Shown here piece after piece: positions 27,835 to 36,220 of a DNA stretch of 64,000 nt (positions are counted from its first letter, which is position 1; every line of letters begins with the position of its first letter). The position numbers were made by a program, and so were the translations under genes. Location of the stretch: NCBI RefSeq assembly GCF_016461785.1, contig NZ_JAEMUH010000002.1, forward strand, positions 186,001-250,000, in the 5' to 3' direction. The notes beneath the pieces were generated by a model. It was not told the DNA's origin and made no database searches. It saw nothing but the letters and a program-made list of their open reading frames with translations. The stretch is from Marinomonas ostreistagni. GTDB taxonomy: Bacteria > Pseudomonadota > Gammaproteobacteria > Pseudomonadales > Marinomonadaceae.

Positions 27835-29694
27835 CTACGCTTTCTCTTGTTCTGCTTGCGCAGCCAAACGAACAAATGCGTTCGCTTCACCATAATTGTC
27901 ATAGCTACCTACACGCTGCACCACCTCGAAGAAAACACCATGCATTTGCTCAGTATAGAAATGGAAAAACTCGCCTTCATCATTACGGTCAAACAGGATG
28001 TTGTAAGCCTTAAGTTTTGCGATCAACTCCTCCGATAGATCAAAGCGAGCTTCAATATCTCGGTAATAATTGTTTGGAATGGTCAGGACTTTTTCTAGAT
28101 CCATATTTTTCGCTGCGGTGAAAATATCATCACAAGCAAAGGCGATTTGCTGTACACCTGAACCACGAGTTTGCGTTAAGAAACGCTCAGCTGATGCAGA
28201 ACGAGCATTGGTCATATTGATTGGAATACGGATGCTCTTATCCTTATTGGTCGCCGTACGGCTCACCACAAGACCATGAATATCAGGCAAATCTTGGCTT
28301 GGCTGAATATCAAAACCAAATAATGACTTGTAAAAGAAACCGGTCGACAGGAAGTCAACGTTGGCAACTGTTTGGCCAATATGATCAATTCGCTTTAAAC
28401 CAACACCTTGCTCACCTTGGACACCGTCTATTGGCTTGAAATCGACATCAAAGAATCGATATCCAGCATCACGATTGACAAAATACACCAAACTGTCACC
28501 CACACCTCGAATCGCGGGAATATTTAATTCTCCAGGGCCTGCTTGATGTTCAAAACGCTCAGCCTTGTAATGCTCAGCAACCGCCAAAGTATGCTTAACA
28601 CTGTCTGTCGCAAAACCTAACGCACACACAGACACACCATGTTTTTGGAAGTATTCATGAGCCTGACTTTTTGGCTCTTTATTAAGAATTAAATTCACAT
28701 CACCTTGACGCATCAGTGTGACATTTTTGGAGCGATGCTGATGAGTTTCGGCAAAACCTAACTGAGCCAACGTTTTCACCAGCTCATCACCTGAATCCCC
28801 CTCCACCGCAAACTCAACAAACTCCACTTCACGAATCGAAGCTGACTCTTCAATGTTATCAATGGCGATATCGTGCTTAGGCGTCGTTTGATCATCTAAC
28901 CAAATTAGTGAGCGCATACCGTCTATTGCTTTGGCAACAGGGTCAGATGAACGAAATTCATCGTTAAAAATCTCATGGGACAAGTAATCATCAAAGCCCT
29001 TGTCTTTTAACACCTGCACAAATTCCACAACAGGCATATCACCCTGTCCTGGGAAGCAACGAGAGTGGCGACTGTAAGTCAGGTAATCAGTACGAGGCAT
29101 CACAGGCGCATCAGCTACTTGGACGAGCGCAATCTTATCAATAGTGATTTCGTTACGCAGGCAATCTAGTGTGTTGCCACGGGAGAACATATGGAAAGTA
29201 TCTAGGTTAATGCCTAAATTTGGATGATCTGCGCGTTTTACAAGATCCCATGCATCTTCATAGTCAGCAATGTGTTTTCCCCAAGCAAGGGCTTCATAAC
29301 CTAAGATTAACTCTTCGCTCGCAGCGATTTCTGCCAAATGACGCAAATCGGCTGCACACAGCTCTCGGTCTGCGGATGCATACGGCTGCACGTTACAACA
29401 CATAAGCAGACGGTTTGTGCCCAGTTCATGAGCCACTTGCATCTTACGCTTAAGCATTTCCACACGCTTTTTTTGAATGTCTCGAGGATTACCTTCCATA
29501 TCTCGGAATGGCTGAAGAGCAATGATTTCCAAACCCAGATCTTTGGCCATTTTCCCCACTTCAATTGGCGAACCTGAAAACTGAGTCAAATCATTTTCAA
29601 AAATCTCAACGCCCTGAAAACCAGCTTTGGACGCTGCCTCCATCTTTTCCCGCAAAGTACCAGAAATAGATACAGTCGCTAGTGCAGTTTTCAT
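27835..29694 (-). CDS. quiC: 3-dehydroshikimate dehydratase (QuiC1 type, TIM barrel fused to HPPD-like domain)
   Basis: A 619-residue two-domain protein. The N-terminal TIM barrel (about 1-275) is the dehydratase that turns 3-dehydroshikimate into protocatechuate; metal-ligand positions known in the family are filled by E134 (GYEALAWG), D165 (NLDTFH), Q192 (LVQVADA) and E241 (SHEIFND). The C-terminal part (about 288-595) has the fold pattern of 4-hydroxyphenylpyruvate dioxygenase (VOC) with H438 (IDHIG) and E590 (VFFEVV), but Q516 stands where dioxygenases have the second histidine (GVQQIAF). This fusion is typical of Pseudomonas-type QuiC1. It feeds protocatechuate to the LigAB enzymes encoded downstream. 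GGGGG upstream of the ATG supports the start. It has a terminator and probably its own promoter. Confidence 0.93.
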   Translation of the reverse strand: MKTALATVSISGTLREKMEAASKAGFQGVEIFENDLTQFSGSPIEVGKMAKDLGLEIIALQPFRDMEGNPRDIQKKRVEMLKRKMQVAHELGTNRLLMCCNVQPYASADRELCAADLRHLAEIAASEELILGYEALAWGKHIADYEDAWDLVKRADHPNLGINLDTFHMFSRGNTLDCLRNEITIDKIALVQVADAPVMPRTDYLTYSRHSRCFPGQGDMPVVEFVQVLKDKGFDDYLSHEIFNDEFRSSDPVAKAIDGMRSLIWLDDQTTPKHDIAIDNIEESASIREVEFVEFAVEGDSGDELVKTLAQLGFAETHQHRSKNVTLMRQGDVNLILNKEPKSQAHEYFQKHGVSVCALGFATDSVKHTLAVAEHYKAERFEHQAGPGELNIPAIRGVGDSLVYFVNRDAGYRFFDVDFKPIDGVQGEQGVGLKRIDHIGQTVANVDFLSTGFFYKSLFGFDIQPSQDLPDIHGLVVSRTATNKDKSIRIPINMTNARSASAERFLTQTRGSGVQQIAFACDDIFTAAKNMDLEKVLTIPNNYYRDIEARFDLSEELIAKLKAYNILFDRNDEGEFFHFYTEQMHGVFFEVVQRVGSYDNYGEANAFVRLAAQAEQEKA

Positions 29695-29847
29695 TATACC
29701 CCCTTTTTATATATTGTTTTTAATATATAAAGATAGTCAAAAAGTTCTGCTTAAAACTAAGCTTTATAAACCTAATATTAGCCCAGCGTTTAAAGCTGAA
29801 TCGAATGAAATTCAAAACTTATATATAGTCTAAAAAGGAATACATGG

Positions 29848-29876
29848 AATAAAAAAACGCAGCCTAAGCTGCGCTA
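29848..29876 (-). terminator. Terminator of the shikimate/quinate dehydrogenase gene
   Basis: On the minus strand AGCGCAGC-TTAG-GCTGCGTT forms a compact hairpin, followed by a T run, about 20 bases past the stop codon. It separates this gene from quiC. Confidence 0.9.
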
Positions 29877-29894
29877 AAAGTCACCACAAAAGTA

Positions 29895-30749
29895 TTAGAT
29901 TAAATCACTAACAACGTCATACTTTTCACGGAACTGATTCCAAACAGGCGTCACATCGTCAACCTGAACACCTGTGAAAATTTCAAACGCATCCAACGCT
30001 TGATAAAAGAATAAGTCAAACCCAGATACAATGGTAAGTCCAGCAGCGCTTGCTGCTTTTAGAAACTCGGTATCCAGTGGAGTGTATACCGCATCAAAAG
30101 CCCACTTCTGAGCACCAAATGCCGACGCCGCCAAAGGGTTTCCTGGGGTTTTATAATGACCAACAGGTGTGCAGTTCACTAGACCATCAACGTTCTTCGC
30201 AACATCCGCCATTTCATCAGCGCTAATCACTGTTGCTTTATAACCGGCATCATTTAGAGACTGCGCCAACGCCTCAGCTCCTGCCACGTTCAAATCAGAA
30301 ATAAAGAGCTCTGATGCACCCACTTCAAACAAACCAAACGCCACCGCGCGACCAACACCGCCCGCTCCAATCATCAACACCTTACCTGCTGGTTGATCTG
30401 CTAAACGTGTACGGTATCCACGAATGAAGCCCGTGTAATCAGTATTAAACGCACACACTTTGGCATCTTTTAGAAGCAGCGTATTTGTTGCGCCAACTTT
30501 TTTTACAGACTCGTCTACTTCATCCGCACTGTCTACAGCAATTTGCTTGAACGGGAAAGTCACGTTCGTTCCAATGAAGCCCTTCTCACGGATCAGAGAC
30601 AAACGTTCTGTAAACGCCTCAACAGCAGAGCTATCAAGCTCCTGAAGTTCATAGTTTACAGGTAGTTGCTTAAGCTCACCCAACATGTTGTGAAGTGATG
30701 GAGAACGGGAAGCAGAAATGCTTTGCCCAATAAGACCAATATATTGCAT
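29895..30749 (-). CDS. Shikimate/quinate 5-dehydrogenase (AroE family, probably NAD-dependent)
   Basis: A 284-residue AroE-family dehydrogenase. Shikimate-binding residues are seen in SASRSPSLHN, the catalytic lysine in VTFPFKQ and the aspartate in FNTDYTGF. The cofactor loop reads GAGGVGRAV followed by FISDLN: an aspartate at the end of beta-2, rather than the NRT basic pattern of biosynthetic AroE, suggests NAD preference as in catabolic YdiB/quinate dehydrogenases. The ATG at 30749 follows AAGG at eight bases and removes an 11-residue unlikely extension. Oxidising shikimate gives the substrate of the neighbouring QuiC, so a catabolic role is likely. Confidence 0.88.
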   Translation of the reverse strand: MQYIGLIGQSISASRSPSLHNMLGELKQLPVNYELQELDSSAVEAFTERLSLIREKGFIGTNVTFPFKQIAVDSADEVDESVKKVGATNTLLLKDAKVCAFNTDYTGFIRGYRTRLADQPAGKVLMIGAGGVGRAVAFGLFEVGASELFISDLNVAGAEALAQSLNDAGYKATVISADEMADVAKNVDGLVNCTPVGHYKTPGNPLAASAFGAQKWAFDAVYTPLDTEFLKAASAAGLTIVSGFDLFFYQALDAFEIFTGVQVDDVTPVWNQFREKYDVVSDLI

Positions 30750-30846
30750 ATACGTTACCTTTGAATGCGTTACATATCCCAAAAAGATATGTATTCACTG
30801 TCGCTCATCTGTACCAAATGACATGAAACAGAATTTTATAGAAGTG

Positions 30847-30875
30847 ATGAAAGCGTACACCAAGTACGCCTTCAT
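30847..30875. repeat. Long inverted repeat between ligB (first copy) and the dehydrogenase gene
   Basis: ATGAAAGCGTAC and GTACGCCTTCAT pair over 12 bp with one mismatch around a five-base loop. It lacks a T run, so it is not a clear terminator; it could be an attenuating or mRNA-stabilising hairpin. Confidence 0.45.
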
Positions 30876-30923
30876 GATTATGATAAGTTCGACCGTTATG
30901 TATGTCGAAAAATTATAGATAGG

Positions 30924-31778
30924 TTATCGAGCGTTATTTGTCGCCAGCAGTTGCAGCCCAGCTCCTGTGTTAGAAATTGGCAAATGGTAACTACGGTGCA
31001 ACTCTTTCAAGGAACCTTCGTTTTCCAATGCTCCACGCATTGCTAGCCACATGTTTAACTCAACGCCTTGCGCACCAGCTTTTTCGACTAACTCATAGTT
31101 GGTAAACTGTGTAAGAAGTTCTGGCTCATTGACGATTTTATCCATGCAATAGAGATCAAAAGGCTTATTGATATAGCCCGCTCGTTGGCCATCTAATTGA
31201 TGAGACAAGCCCCCTGTCCCCATCACCACCACTTTTTGGTCTCCAGAGAACGATCTCACTGCATCACCAATAGCTTTACCGAAGGCATAGCAACGACTCG
31301 GCTTTGGCATCGGGTGACGCTCACAATTAATCGCCACAGGAATCACTTTGATGTGACCGTACTTATGGCCAGGCCACATCAAAGTAAGAGGAACCGTTAA
31401 GCCATGATCGACCTTCATTTCTTGACATACCGTAATATCAAAATCATGTTCAATTAAATGATTTACGATGTGCCAAGATAACTCAGTTTCACCGGTCACG
31501 GGTGGAATCTCCGCAATCCCCCAGCCTTCATCGGCATTTTCATAAAGTTCAGATGCACCGATAGCAAACGTAGGTTTTCGATCATGAAAGAATTCAAGAC
31601 CATGGTCGTTGTAGAAGATAATAGCGATATCTGGTTCTTGTGTGTAAAGCCAATCGCGTACCGGGGGGTAAGCATCAAAGAAATCTTTCCAATAGGGGGT
31701 TTCTTCAAGACCTTTGTCCATTGCCACACCGATAGCTGGTATATGAGACGTTGCGATACCACCAAGTAAATTTGCCAT
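30924..31778 (-). CDS. ligB: Protocatechuate 4,5-dioxygenase beta subunit, copy 1
   Basis: A 284-residue LigB-superfamily extradiol dioxygenase catalytic subunit. Fe(II) ligands are H12 (TSHIPA), H59 (YNDHGLEF) and the glutamate in GVELNMW; the catalytic histidine is in GTGGLSHQLDG. Length matches LigB/PmdB. It starts within the stop of its ligA partner (TAATG, one-base overlap). It is roughly two-thirds identical by eye to the second copy at 32328-33167. The product 4-carboxy-2-hydroxymuconate semialdehyde goes to LigC. Confidence 0.92.
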   Translation of the reverse strand: MANLLGGIATSHIPAIGVAMDKGLEETPYWKDFFDAYPPVRDWLYTQEPDIAIIFYNDHGLEFFHDRKPTFAIGASELYENADEGWGIAEIPPVTGETELSWHIVNHLIEHDFDITVCQEMKVDHGLTVPLTLMWPGHKYGHIKVIPVAINCERHPMPKPSRCYAFGKAIGDAVRSFSGDQKVVVMGTGGLSHQLDGQRAGYINKPFDLYCMDKIVNEPELLTQFTNYELVEKAGAQGVELNMWLAMRGALENEGSLKELHRSYHLPISNTGAGLQLLATNNAR

Positions 31779-32125
31779 TACACTTCCCCTTGCTTAACTA
31801 AGAACGCTTTAAATTCATCGGTGGTCATGCCTGTTTGTAATCCACCCACATCCTGAACATTTAAACCCAAAATGCCAGCAAACTTAGCCAGGTAGTAAAT
31901 ACTGCCGCCTGCTTCAAGCATGCCGATAACATCACGTTGACGCATCGCCTGCTTTTGTTCTTCGGTAAGCTTGAACTTTTCATAATATGCTTCTTCATCT
32001 GTCCTAAATTCGTCTCGTGCGGATGCATTATTGAACGAGTAGCACATCTTATTTAAGGGGTAGCCCTTAGTCGCCATTGGGCCATCTAACATTATTGTTC
32101 CGGGAATACTGCCTTGACTAGCCAT
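31778..32125 (-). CDS. ligA: Protocatechuate 4,5-dioxygenase alpha subunit, copy 1
   Basis: A 115-residue LigA, the small helical subunit that covers the active site of LigB. The LNKMCYSFNNASARDEF segment and the C-terminal GLNVQDVGGLQTGMTTDEF stretch are characteristic. It has a good AGAGGTG ribosome-binding site. The 202-base gap upstream contains the terminator of the larger lig operon, so this pair must start from its own promoter. Confidence 0.92.
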   Translation of the reverse strand: MASQGSIPGTIMLDGPMATKGYPLNKMCYSFNNASARDEFRTDEEAYYEKFKLTEEQKQAMRQRDVIGMLEAGGSIYYLAKFAGILGLNVQDVGGLQTGMTTDEFKAFLVKQGEV

Positions 32126-32283
32126 TTTTCACCTCTGTAATTTATTCTTATTGAATAACAATTCATAAAAGTGAGTATAAATTGAACTGAGAGGAGGAAA
32201 TTTGACTTATATCTATTTTAAAGGTGAGCATACATTGCTTTTACAGTCAGAGATATTCAAAAAAAGTTATACAGAAGCAATAA

Positions 32284-32309
32284 AAAAAGCCACCTGATAG
32301 TGGCTTTTG
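32284..32309 (-). terminator. Terminator of the ligJ-K-U-I-A-B operon
   Basis: AAAAGCCAC and GTGGCTTTT pair over 9 bp around a six-base loop. On the minus strand the hairpin is followed by TTTTTTTA, 20 bases past the ligB copy-2 stop. Confidence 0.92.
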
Positions 32310-32327
32310 GATAATCAAATTTATTGA

Positions 32328-33167
32328 TTATTTATTTTCTAACAGCATCAACCCTGACCCAGTGTTTGAAATAGGGGCATGATAGTTACGGTGCAACTCG
32401 GTCACTTCACCTAATAAAGCACCTCGCATCGCAATTAGCATATTAAGCTCAACCGCTTGTGCTCCGCCTAACTCTACAAGATCGTAATTTGAATATTTTG
32501 TTAGAGATTCAGGGTCGGAAACCAATTTATCTAAACATTCAATATCGAATGCGCGGTTAATAAAGCCTGCTCGCTCGCCATCCAATTGGTGCGACATGCC
32601 GCCTGTACCGAACACAACAACTTTTAGATCATCATCAAAGGATTCAACCGCGCGACCAATAGCTTGACCTAGCGCTAAGGTACGTTTTGGCTGTGGCATT
32701 GGGTGTTGCTCACAGTTAATACACACAGGAATCACTTTTACATGACCATAGTTATGACCAGGCCACATAAGGTTTAGCGGTACAGTAAGTCCATGATCTA
32801 CCTTCATTTCCTGACAGATAGTCATATCAAAACCATCTTCAACAAGGCTATTAGCAATGTGCCAAGACAACTCAGACTCACCTGTTACTGGTGGGATCGT
32901 TGGAATACCCCAACCCTCATCAGAGTTGTAATACTCATCTGCAACACCCATTGCAAAGGTTGGCTTCTTATCAATGAAGAACTCTAAACCATGGTCATTG
33001 TAGAAAAGAATAATGACATCAGGCTTTTGTTCATTTAGCCAATCACGTACTGGAGGATAGCCATCAAAAAACGGCTTCCAGTATGGCGTTTCTTCTAGGC
33101 CATTTGCCATTGCATTCGCAATTGCAGGAATATGAGAAGTGGTCACACCACCGATAATTTTAGCCAT
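32328..33167 (-). CDS. ligB: Protocatechuate 4,5-dioxygenase beta subunit, copy 2
   Basis: A 279-residue paralogue of the other LigB in this cluster with all active-site features conserved: H12 (TSHIPA), H59 (YNDHGLEF), the catalytic histidine in GTGGMSHQLDG and the glutamate in AVELNML. It is joined to its ligA by a one-base overlap and is the last gene of the operon that begins at ligJ. Whether it prefers protocatechuate or a related catechol such as gallate or 3-O-methylgallate cannot be read from the sequence. Confidence 0.92.
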   Translation of the reverse strand: MAKIIGGVTTSHIPAIANAMANGLEETPYWKPFFDGYPPVRDWLNEQKPDVIILFYNDHGLEFFIDKKPTFAMGVADEYYNSDEGWGIPTIPPVTGESELSWHIANSLVEDGFDMTICQEMKVDHGLTVPLNLMWPGHNYGHVKVIPVCINCEQHPMPQPKRTLALGQAIGRAVESFDDDLKVVVFGTGGMSHQLDGERAGFINRAFDIECLDKLVSDPESLTKYSNYDLVELGGAQAVELNMLIAMRGALLGEVTELHRNYHAPISNTGSGLMLLENK

Positions 33168-33526
33168 TACACTTCTCCTCGACCGTTTTTCTCAAGCATT
33201 GCTTTAAATTCATCAACACTCATGCCTGTTTGCAAAGCACCAATATCTTGCATATTAAGCTTCAGCAAACCTGCGAATTTAGCTAAGTAATAAATACTGC
33301 CGCCTTCTTTTAATAAAGCAATGATATCTTTATCTTTAATTGCCTGTTTCTGAACATCTGTCAGCTTATACTTGTCACAATATGCTTCAGGATCAGCATT
33401 AAACTCATCACGTGCTTCTTGATTATTAAAAGAGAAGCACATTTTATTTAGCCCATATCCTTTTTTAGCCATTTCGCCATTAAAAAGATACGTTCCAGGA
33501 AATTCGCGTTTTTCATTAGTCGCCAT
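33167..33526 (-). CDS. ligA: Protocatechuate 4,5-dioxygenase alpha subunit, copy 2
   Basis: A 119-residue LigA paralogue with LNKMCFSFNNQEARDEF, GGSIYYLAKFAGLL and MQDIGALQTGMSVDEF, the same landmarks as copy 1. GAGG precedes the ATG. It follows ligI by 33 bases in the same operon. Confidence 0.92.
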   Translation of the reverse strand: MATNEKREFPGTYLFNGEMAKKGYGLNKMCFSFNNQEARDEFNADPEAYCDKYKLTDVQKQAIKDKDIIALLKEGGSIYYLAKFAGLLKLNMQDIGALQTGMSVDEFKAMLEKNGRGEV

Positions 33527-33559
33527 AGGGAGACCTCATTATTTTTATCGTTTGTCGTG

Positions 33560-34432
33560 TTACTTAGCCCAATACAGTCGCATTGGGTTATCGACTAAAA
33601 GTTTCTGCTGAAGTGCTTCAGTCGTTGCAATCTTAGGAATTACATCAACCAAATGACCATCATCTGGCACATGTGATTTCATGTTTGGATGCGGCCAGTC
33701 CGTTCCCCAAAGAACACGATCAGGGAATTGCTCAACCAAGGTTTTAGCGAATGGTACAACATCTGAGTAATCAGGTGCTTGAAGCGTTAGACGCTCTGGG
33801 CAGCTAACCTTACACCAAACATTGTCGTTTTCAGCCATGAAGTTCACAAAGCGTTGGAAGTCTGGGTGGTCAACGCCTTTTGCAACATCTGGGCGTCCCA
33901 TGTGATCAACAACAATCGTTGTACCCAACTCTTTTAAGAAAGGAATCAGCTCTTCAAGATCGGGCGCTTCAAAGTACACAACGATGTGCCAATCCAATTG
34001 CTTCACTTTCTCAGCAATGGATAAAAACACTTCTTTTGGTGTGCTATCAACCAAGCGTTTCACAAAGTTAAAGCGGACACCGCGGACACCAGCGTCATGG
34101 AACTCTTTTAGTTGCTCAAGAGTGAACGAGTCATCGATGAACGCCACACCACGTGCTAACTCGCCAGCAGCGTTTAGCGCATCGATCAAAGCAGCATTAT
34201 CAGTGCTATGGCAAGATGCCTGAACAATGACATTTCGAGAAAAACCTAGATGATCACGCAGCGCAAACAACTGATCTTTAGACGCATCACATGGTGTGTA
34301 CTTACGCTTTGGGTGATATGGAAACTGATCAGCTGGACCAAATACGTGACAATGTGCATCCACAGCGCCTTCAGGTGCTTTGTAAGCAGGCTTACTTGGG
34401 TTGGGATGAAATGGAAGATAATCTTTGTCCAT
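33560..34432 (-). CDS. ligI: 2-pyrone-4,6-dicarboxylate lactonase
   Basis: A 290-residue amidohydrolase-superfamily TIM-barrel hydrolase, the usual LigI length. It opens 2-pyrone-4,6-dicarboxylate to 4-oxalomesaconate without needing a metal. Landmarks are VDAHCHVFGP, PKRKYTPCDAS (substrate-binding loop), VIVQASCHSTD, VDHMGRPD and the catalytic aspartate in WGTDWPHPN. It lies between ligU and the second ligA in the operon. Confidence 0.94.
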   Translation of the reverse strand: MDKDYLPFHPNPSKPAYKAPEGAVDAHCHVFGPADQFPYHPKRKYTPCDASKDQLFALRDHLGFSRNVIVQASCHSTDNAALIDALNAAGELARGVAFIDDSFTLEQLKEFHDAGVRGVRFNFVKRLVDSTPKEVFLSIAEKVKQLDWHIVVYFEAPDLEELIPFLKELGTTIVVDHMGRPDVAKGVDHPDFQRFVNFMAENDNVWCKVSCPERLTLQAPDYSDVVPFAKTLVEQFPDRVLWGTDWPHPNMKSHVPDDGHLVDVIPKIATTEALQQKLLVDNPMRLYWAK

Positions 34433-34469
34433 CTTTTAATACCTATATAATTCTTGTTAAAAGAACGGT

Positions 34470-35540
34470 TTACAAACCGTTCTTATGTACAAATACTTTG
34501 CCATCAAATAGCTTTCGTGCCGTACGTAACAGGGCCGCTGAGCTAACATCGCCCTGCTCATTTTGATCTAGTACTACGGTCATACAGCCTGTTGGATGCT
34601 CAACATCGAGCGTCATACGGGATGCTGCATCATACGTTGCCAAGTCATTCGCTGGCGAACCTTTTAATACTGCTGCCGTCGCCACACTCACAGCACCTAA
34701 TACACCGATCGATGCATGACAGCGATGGGGAATAAACGTACGAGTAGAGATCGCACCACCATTAGAAGGCGCTGATACCATGGTCATCTTGGGCACGGAC
34801 TTTTCTTTGACATCACCAAGGTTCATCAAAGGACCGACTTGCAAACGAATAGACTCAAGTTTGGCGCGAAGTACGTCATTAGCTTCCAGCTCTTCACGAG
34901 TCTCTTGTCCCGTTATGCCCATGTCTTCAGCACGCATTACCACACACGGCATACCGTTATCGATCATGGTTAACTCAATGCCATCGATCACATCCACCAC
35001 ATTGCCGGTGGGTAACAATGACCCACAACTTGAGCCAGCGGTATCTTTGAATGTAATTGGCACAGGTGCTGAGAAGCCAGGAACACCATCAATTCGAGCA
35101 TCGCCTTCGTAGACGACTTCTCCGTCTTTCACTTGCACACGTGCAACCGAAATTTGGCCAGTGTTACGCATAAAAATGCGTACTTCAGTTTCACCCTCTA
35201 TGGGATCAACTAAGCCACGTTCGATTGCAAACGGACCAACACCAGCAAGAATATTGCCGCAGTTTTGCGCGTCCGTCACAATCGCTTGATCTACAAAAAC
35301 TTGCAGAAATAAGTACTCAACATCTGCATCTTCACGATCAGACTTACTTACAACCGCGACCTTAGACGTTAATGGATCGGCACCACCCATACCATCAATT
35401 TGACGCGCATCGGGTGACCCCATAACGCGCAATAAAAAGTCAGCACGTGCACTTTCATCAGCTGGCAATGCGTCCGCTAGAAAGTACGCCCCTTTGGAAG
35501 TACCTCCGCGCATCCACATACATTCTACGCCCTTAGACAT
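34470..35540 (-). CDS. ligU: 4-oxalomesaconate tautomerase (PrpF family)
   Basis: A 356-residue PrpF/DapF-like isomerase. LigU/GalD moves the double bond of 4-oxalomesaconate before hydration. Family marks are [14 protein letters not shown] at the start, [16 protein letters not shown], the [17 protein letters not shown] segment and [14 protein letters not shown]. It overlaps the end of the aldolase gene by 8 bases, showing tight coupling in the order ligJ-ligK-ligU-ligI. Confidence 0.92.
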   Translation of the reverse strand: MSKGVECMWMRGGTSKGAYFLADALPADESARADFLLRVMGSPDARQIDGMGGADPLTSKVAVVSKSDREDADVEYLFLQVFVDQAIVTDAQNCGNILAGVGPFAIERGLVDPIEGETEVRIFMRNTGQISVARVQVKDGEVVYEGDARIDGVPGFSAPVPITFKDTAGSSCGSLLPTGNVVDVIDGIELTMIDNGMPCVVMRAEDMGITGQETREELEANDVLRAKLESIRLQVGPLMNLGDVKEKSVPKMTMVSAPSNGGAISTRTFIPHRCHASIGVLGAVSVATAAVLKGSPANDLATYDAASRMTLDVEHPTGCMTVVLDQNEQGDVSSAALLRTARKLFDGKVFVHKNGL

Positions 35541-36210
35541 ATTTTAAGCCTTTGGCTTCAAGACGAGGACGCATGTCATAGATGTCTAAACCAAGCTCAC
35601 CGTTCTCTAAACGAACGCGCTTAGCTTCTTCGTTATCCATACGTTTACGAGCCAGCTCCAAGACTTCAGCAGCCTTTTCACGACGAACAACAACAACACC
35701 ATCATCGTCAGCAACCACGACATCACCAGCATTGATCAGTTGATCTGCACATACGATGGTGACGTTTACAGAACCCAGCGTTTCTTTGATGGTACCTTCG
35801 GCACAAACCGCTTTAGACCAAACAGGAAAGTTCATTTGACGAAGATCACGTGTATCACGCACACCACCATCAATCACCAGACCAACAACGCCACGTGCTT
35901 GGGCTGAAGTTGCTAATAAATCACCAAAGAAACCGTGGTATGAAGGTGATGTCGGCGCAAAGACCAAAATATCGCCCGCTTTACACTGCTCAATAGCAAC
36001 GTGCATCATCCAGTTATCGCCCGCAGCACCAGAAATAGTGATCGCAGAGCCTGCAACCGCTTTGTCTTGCTGAATCGGACGCATATAGTGAGCCAACAAA
36101 CCAACACGACCCTGAGCTTCGTGGATCGTCGCCACACCACATTCTGCTAGACCATCAATAATGGCTTGATCGGCACGTTCAATGTGTTGAACTACAACAT
36201 TTTCTCGCAT
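35533..36210 (-). CDS. ligK: 4-carboxy-4-hydroxy-2-oxoadipate aldolase
   Basis: A 225-residue RraA-fold, metal-dependent class II pyruvate aldolase. It cleaves 4-carboxy-4-hydroxy-2-oxoadipate to pyruvate and oxaloacetate, the last step of the pathway, and many members also decarboxylate oxaloacetate. Landmarks are the GCATIHEA-like [42 protein letters not shown] and the [13 protein letters not shown] metal-loop region. It is 10 bases after ligJ. Confidence 0.93.
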   Translation of the reverse strand: MRENVVVQHIERADQAIIDGLAECGVATIHEAQGRVGLLAHYMRPIQQDKAVAGSAITISGAAGDNWMMHVAIEQCKAGDILVFAPTSPSYHGFFGDLLATSAQARGVVGLVIDGGVRDTRDLRQMNFPVWSKAVCAEGTIKETLGSVNVTIVCADQLINAGDVVVADDDGVVVVRREKAAEVLELARKRMDNEEAKRVRLENGELGLDIYDMRPRLEAKGLKYV

Positions 36211-36220
36211 GACTTATTCC

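Noticed and set aside
27835..29694. Annotation as 4-hydroxyphenylpyruvate dioxygenase
   Set aside because: The C-terminal part is HPPD-like, but a metal histidine is replaced by glutamine, and the N-terminal TIM barrel with a complete dehydratase site plus the lig context favour QuiC.
30924..33526. Calling one ligAB pair a gallate dioxygenase
   Set aside because: Known gallate dioxygenases are usually single fused chains of over 400 residues; both pairs here are split alpha/beta of protocatechuate type. Substrate preference cannot be settled from sequence.
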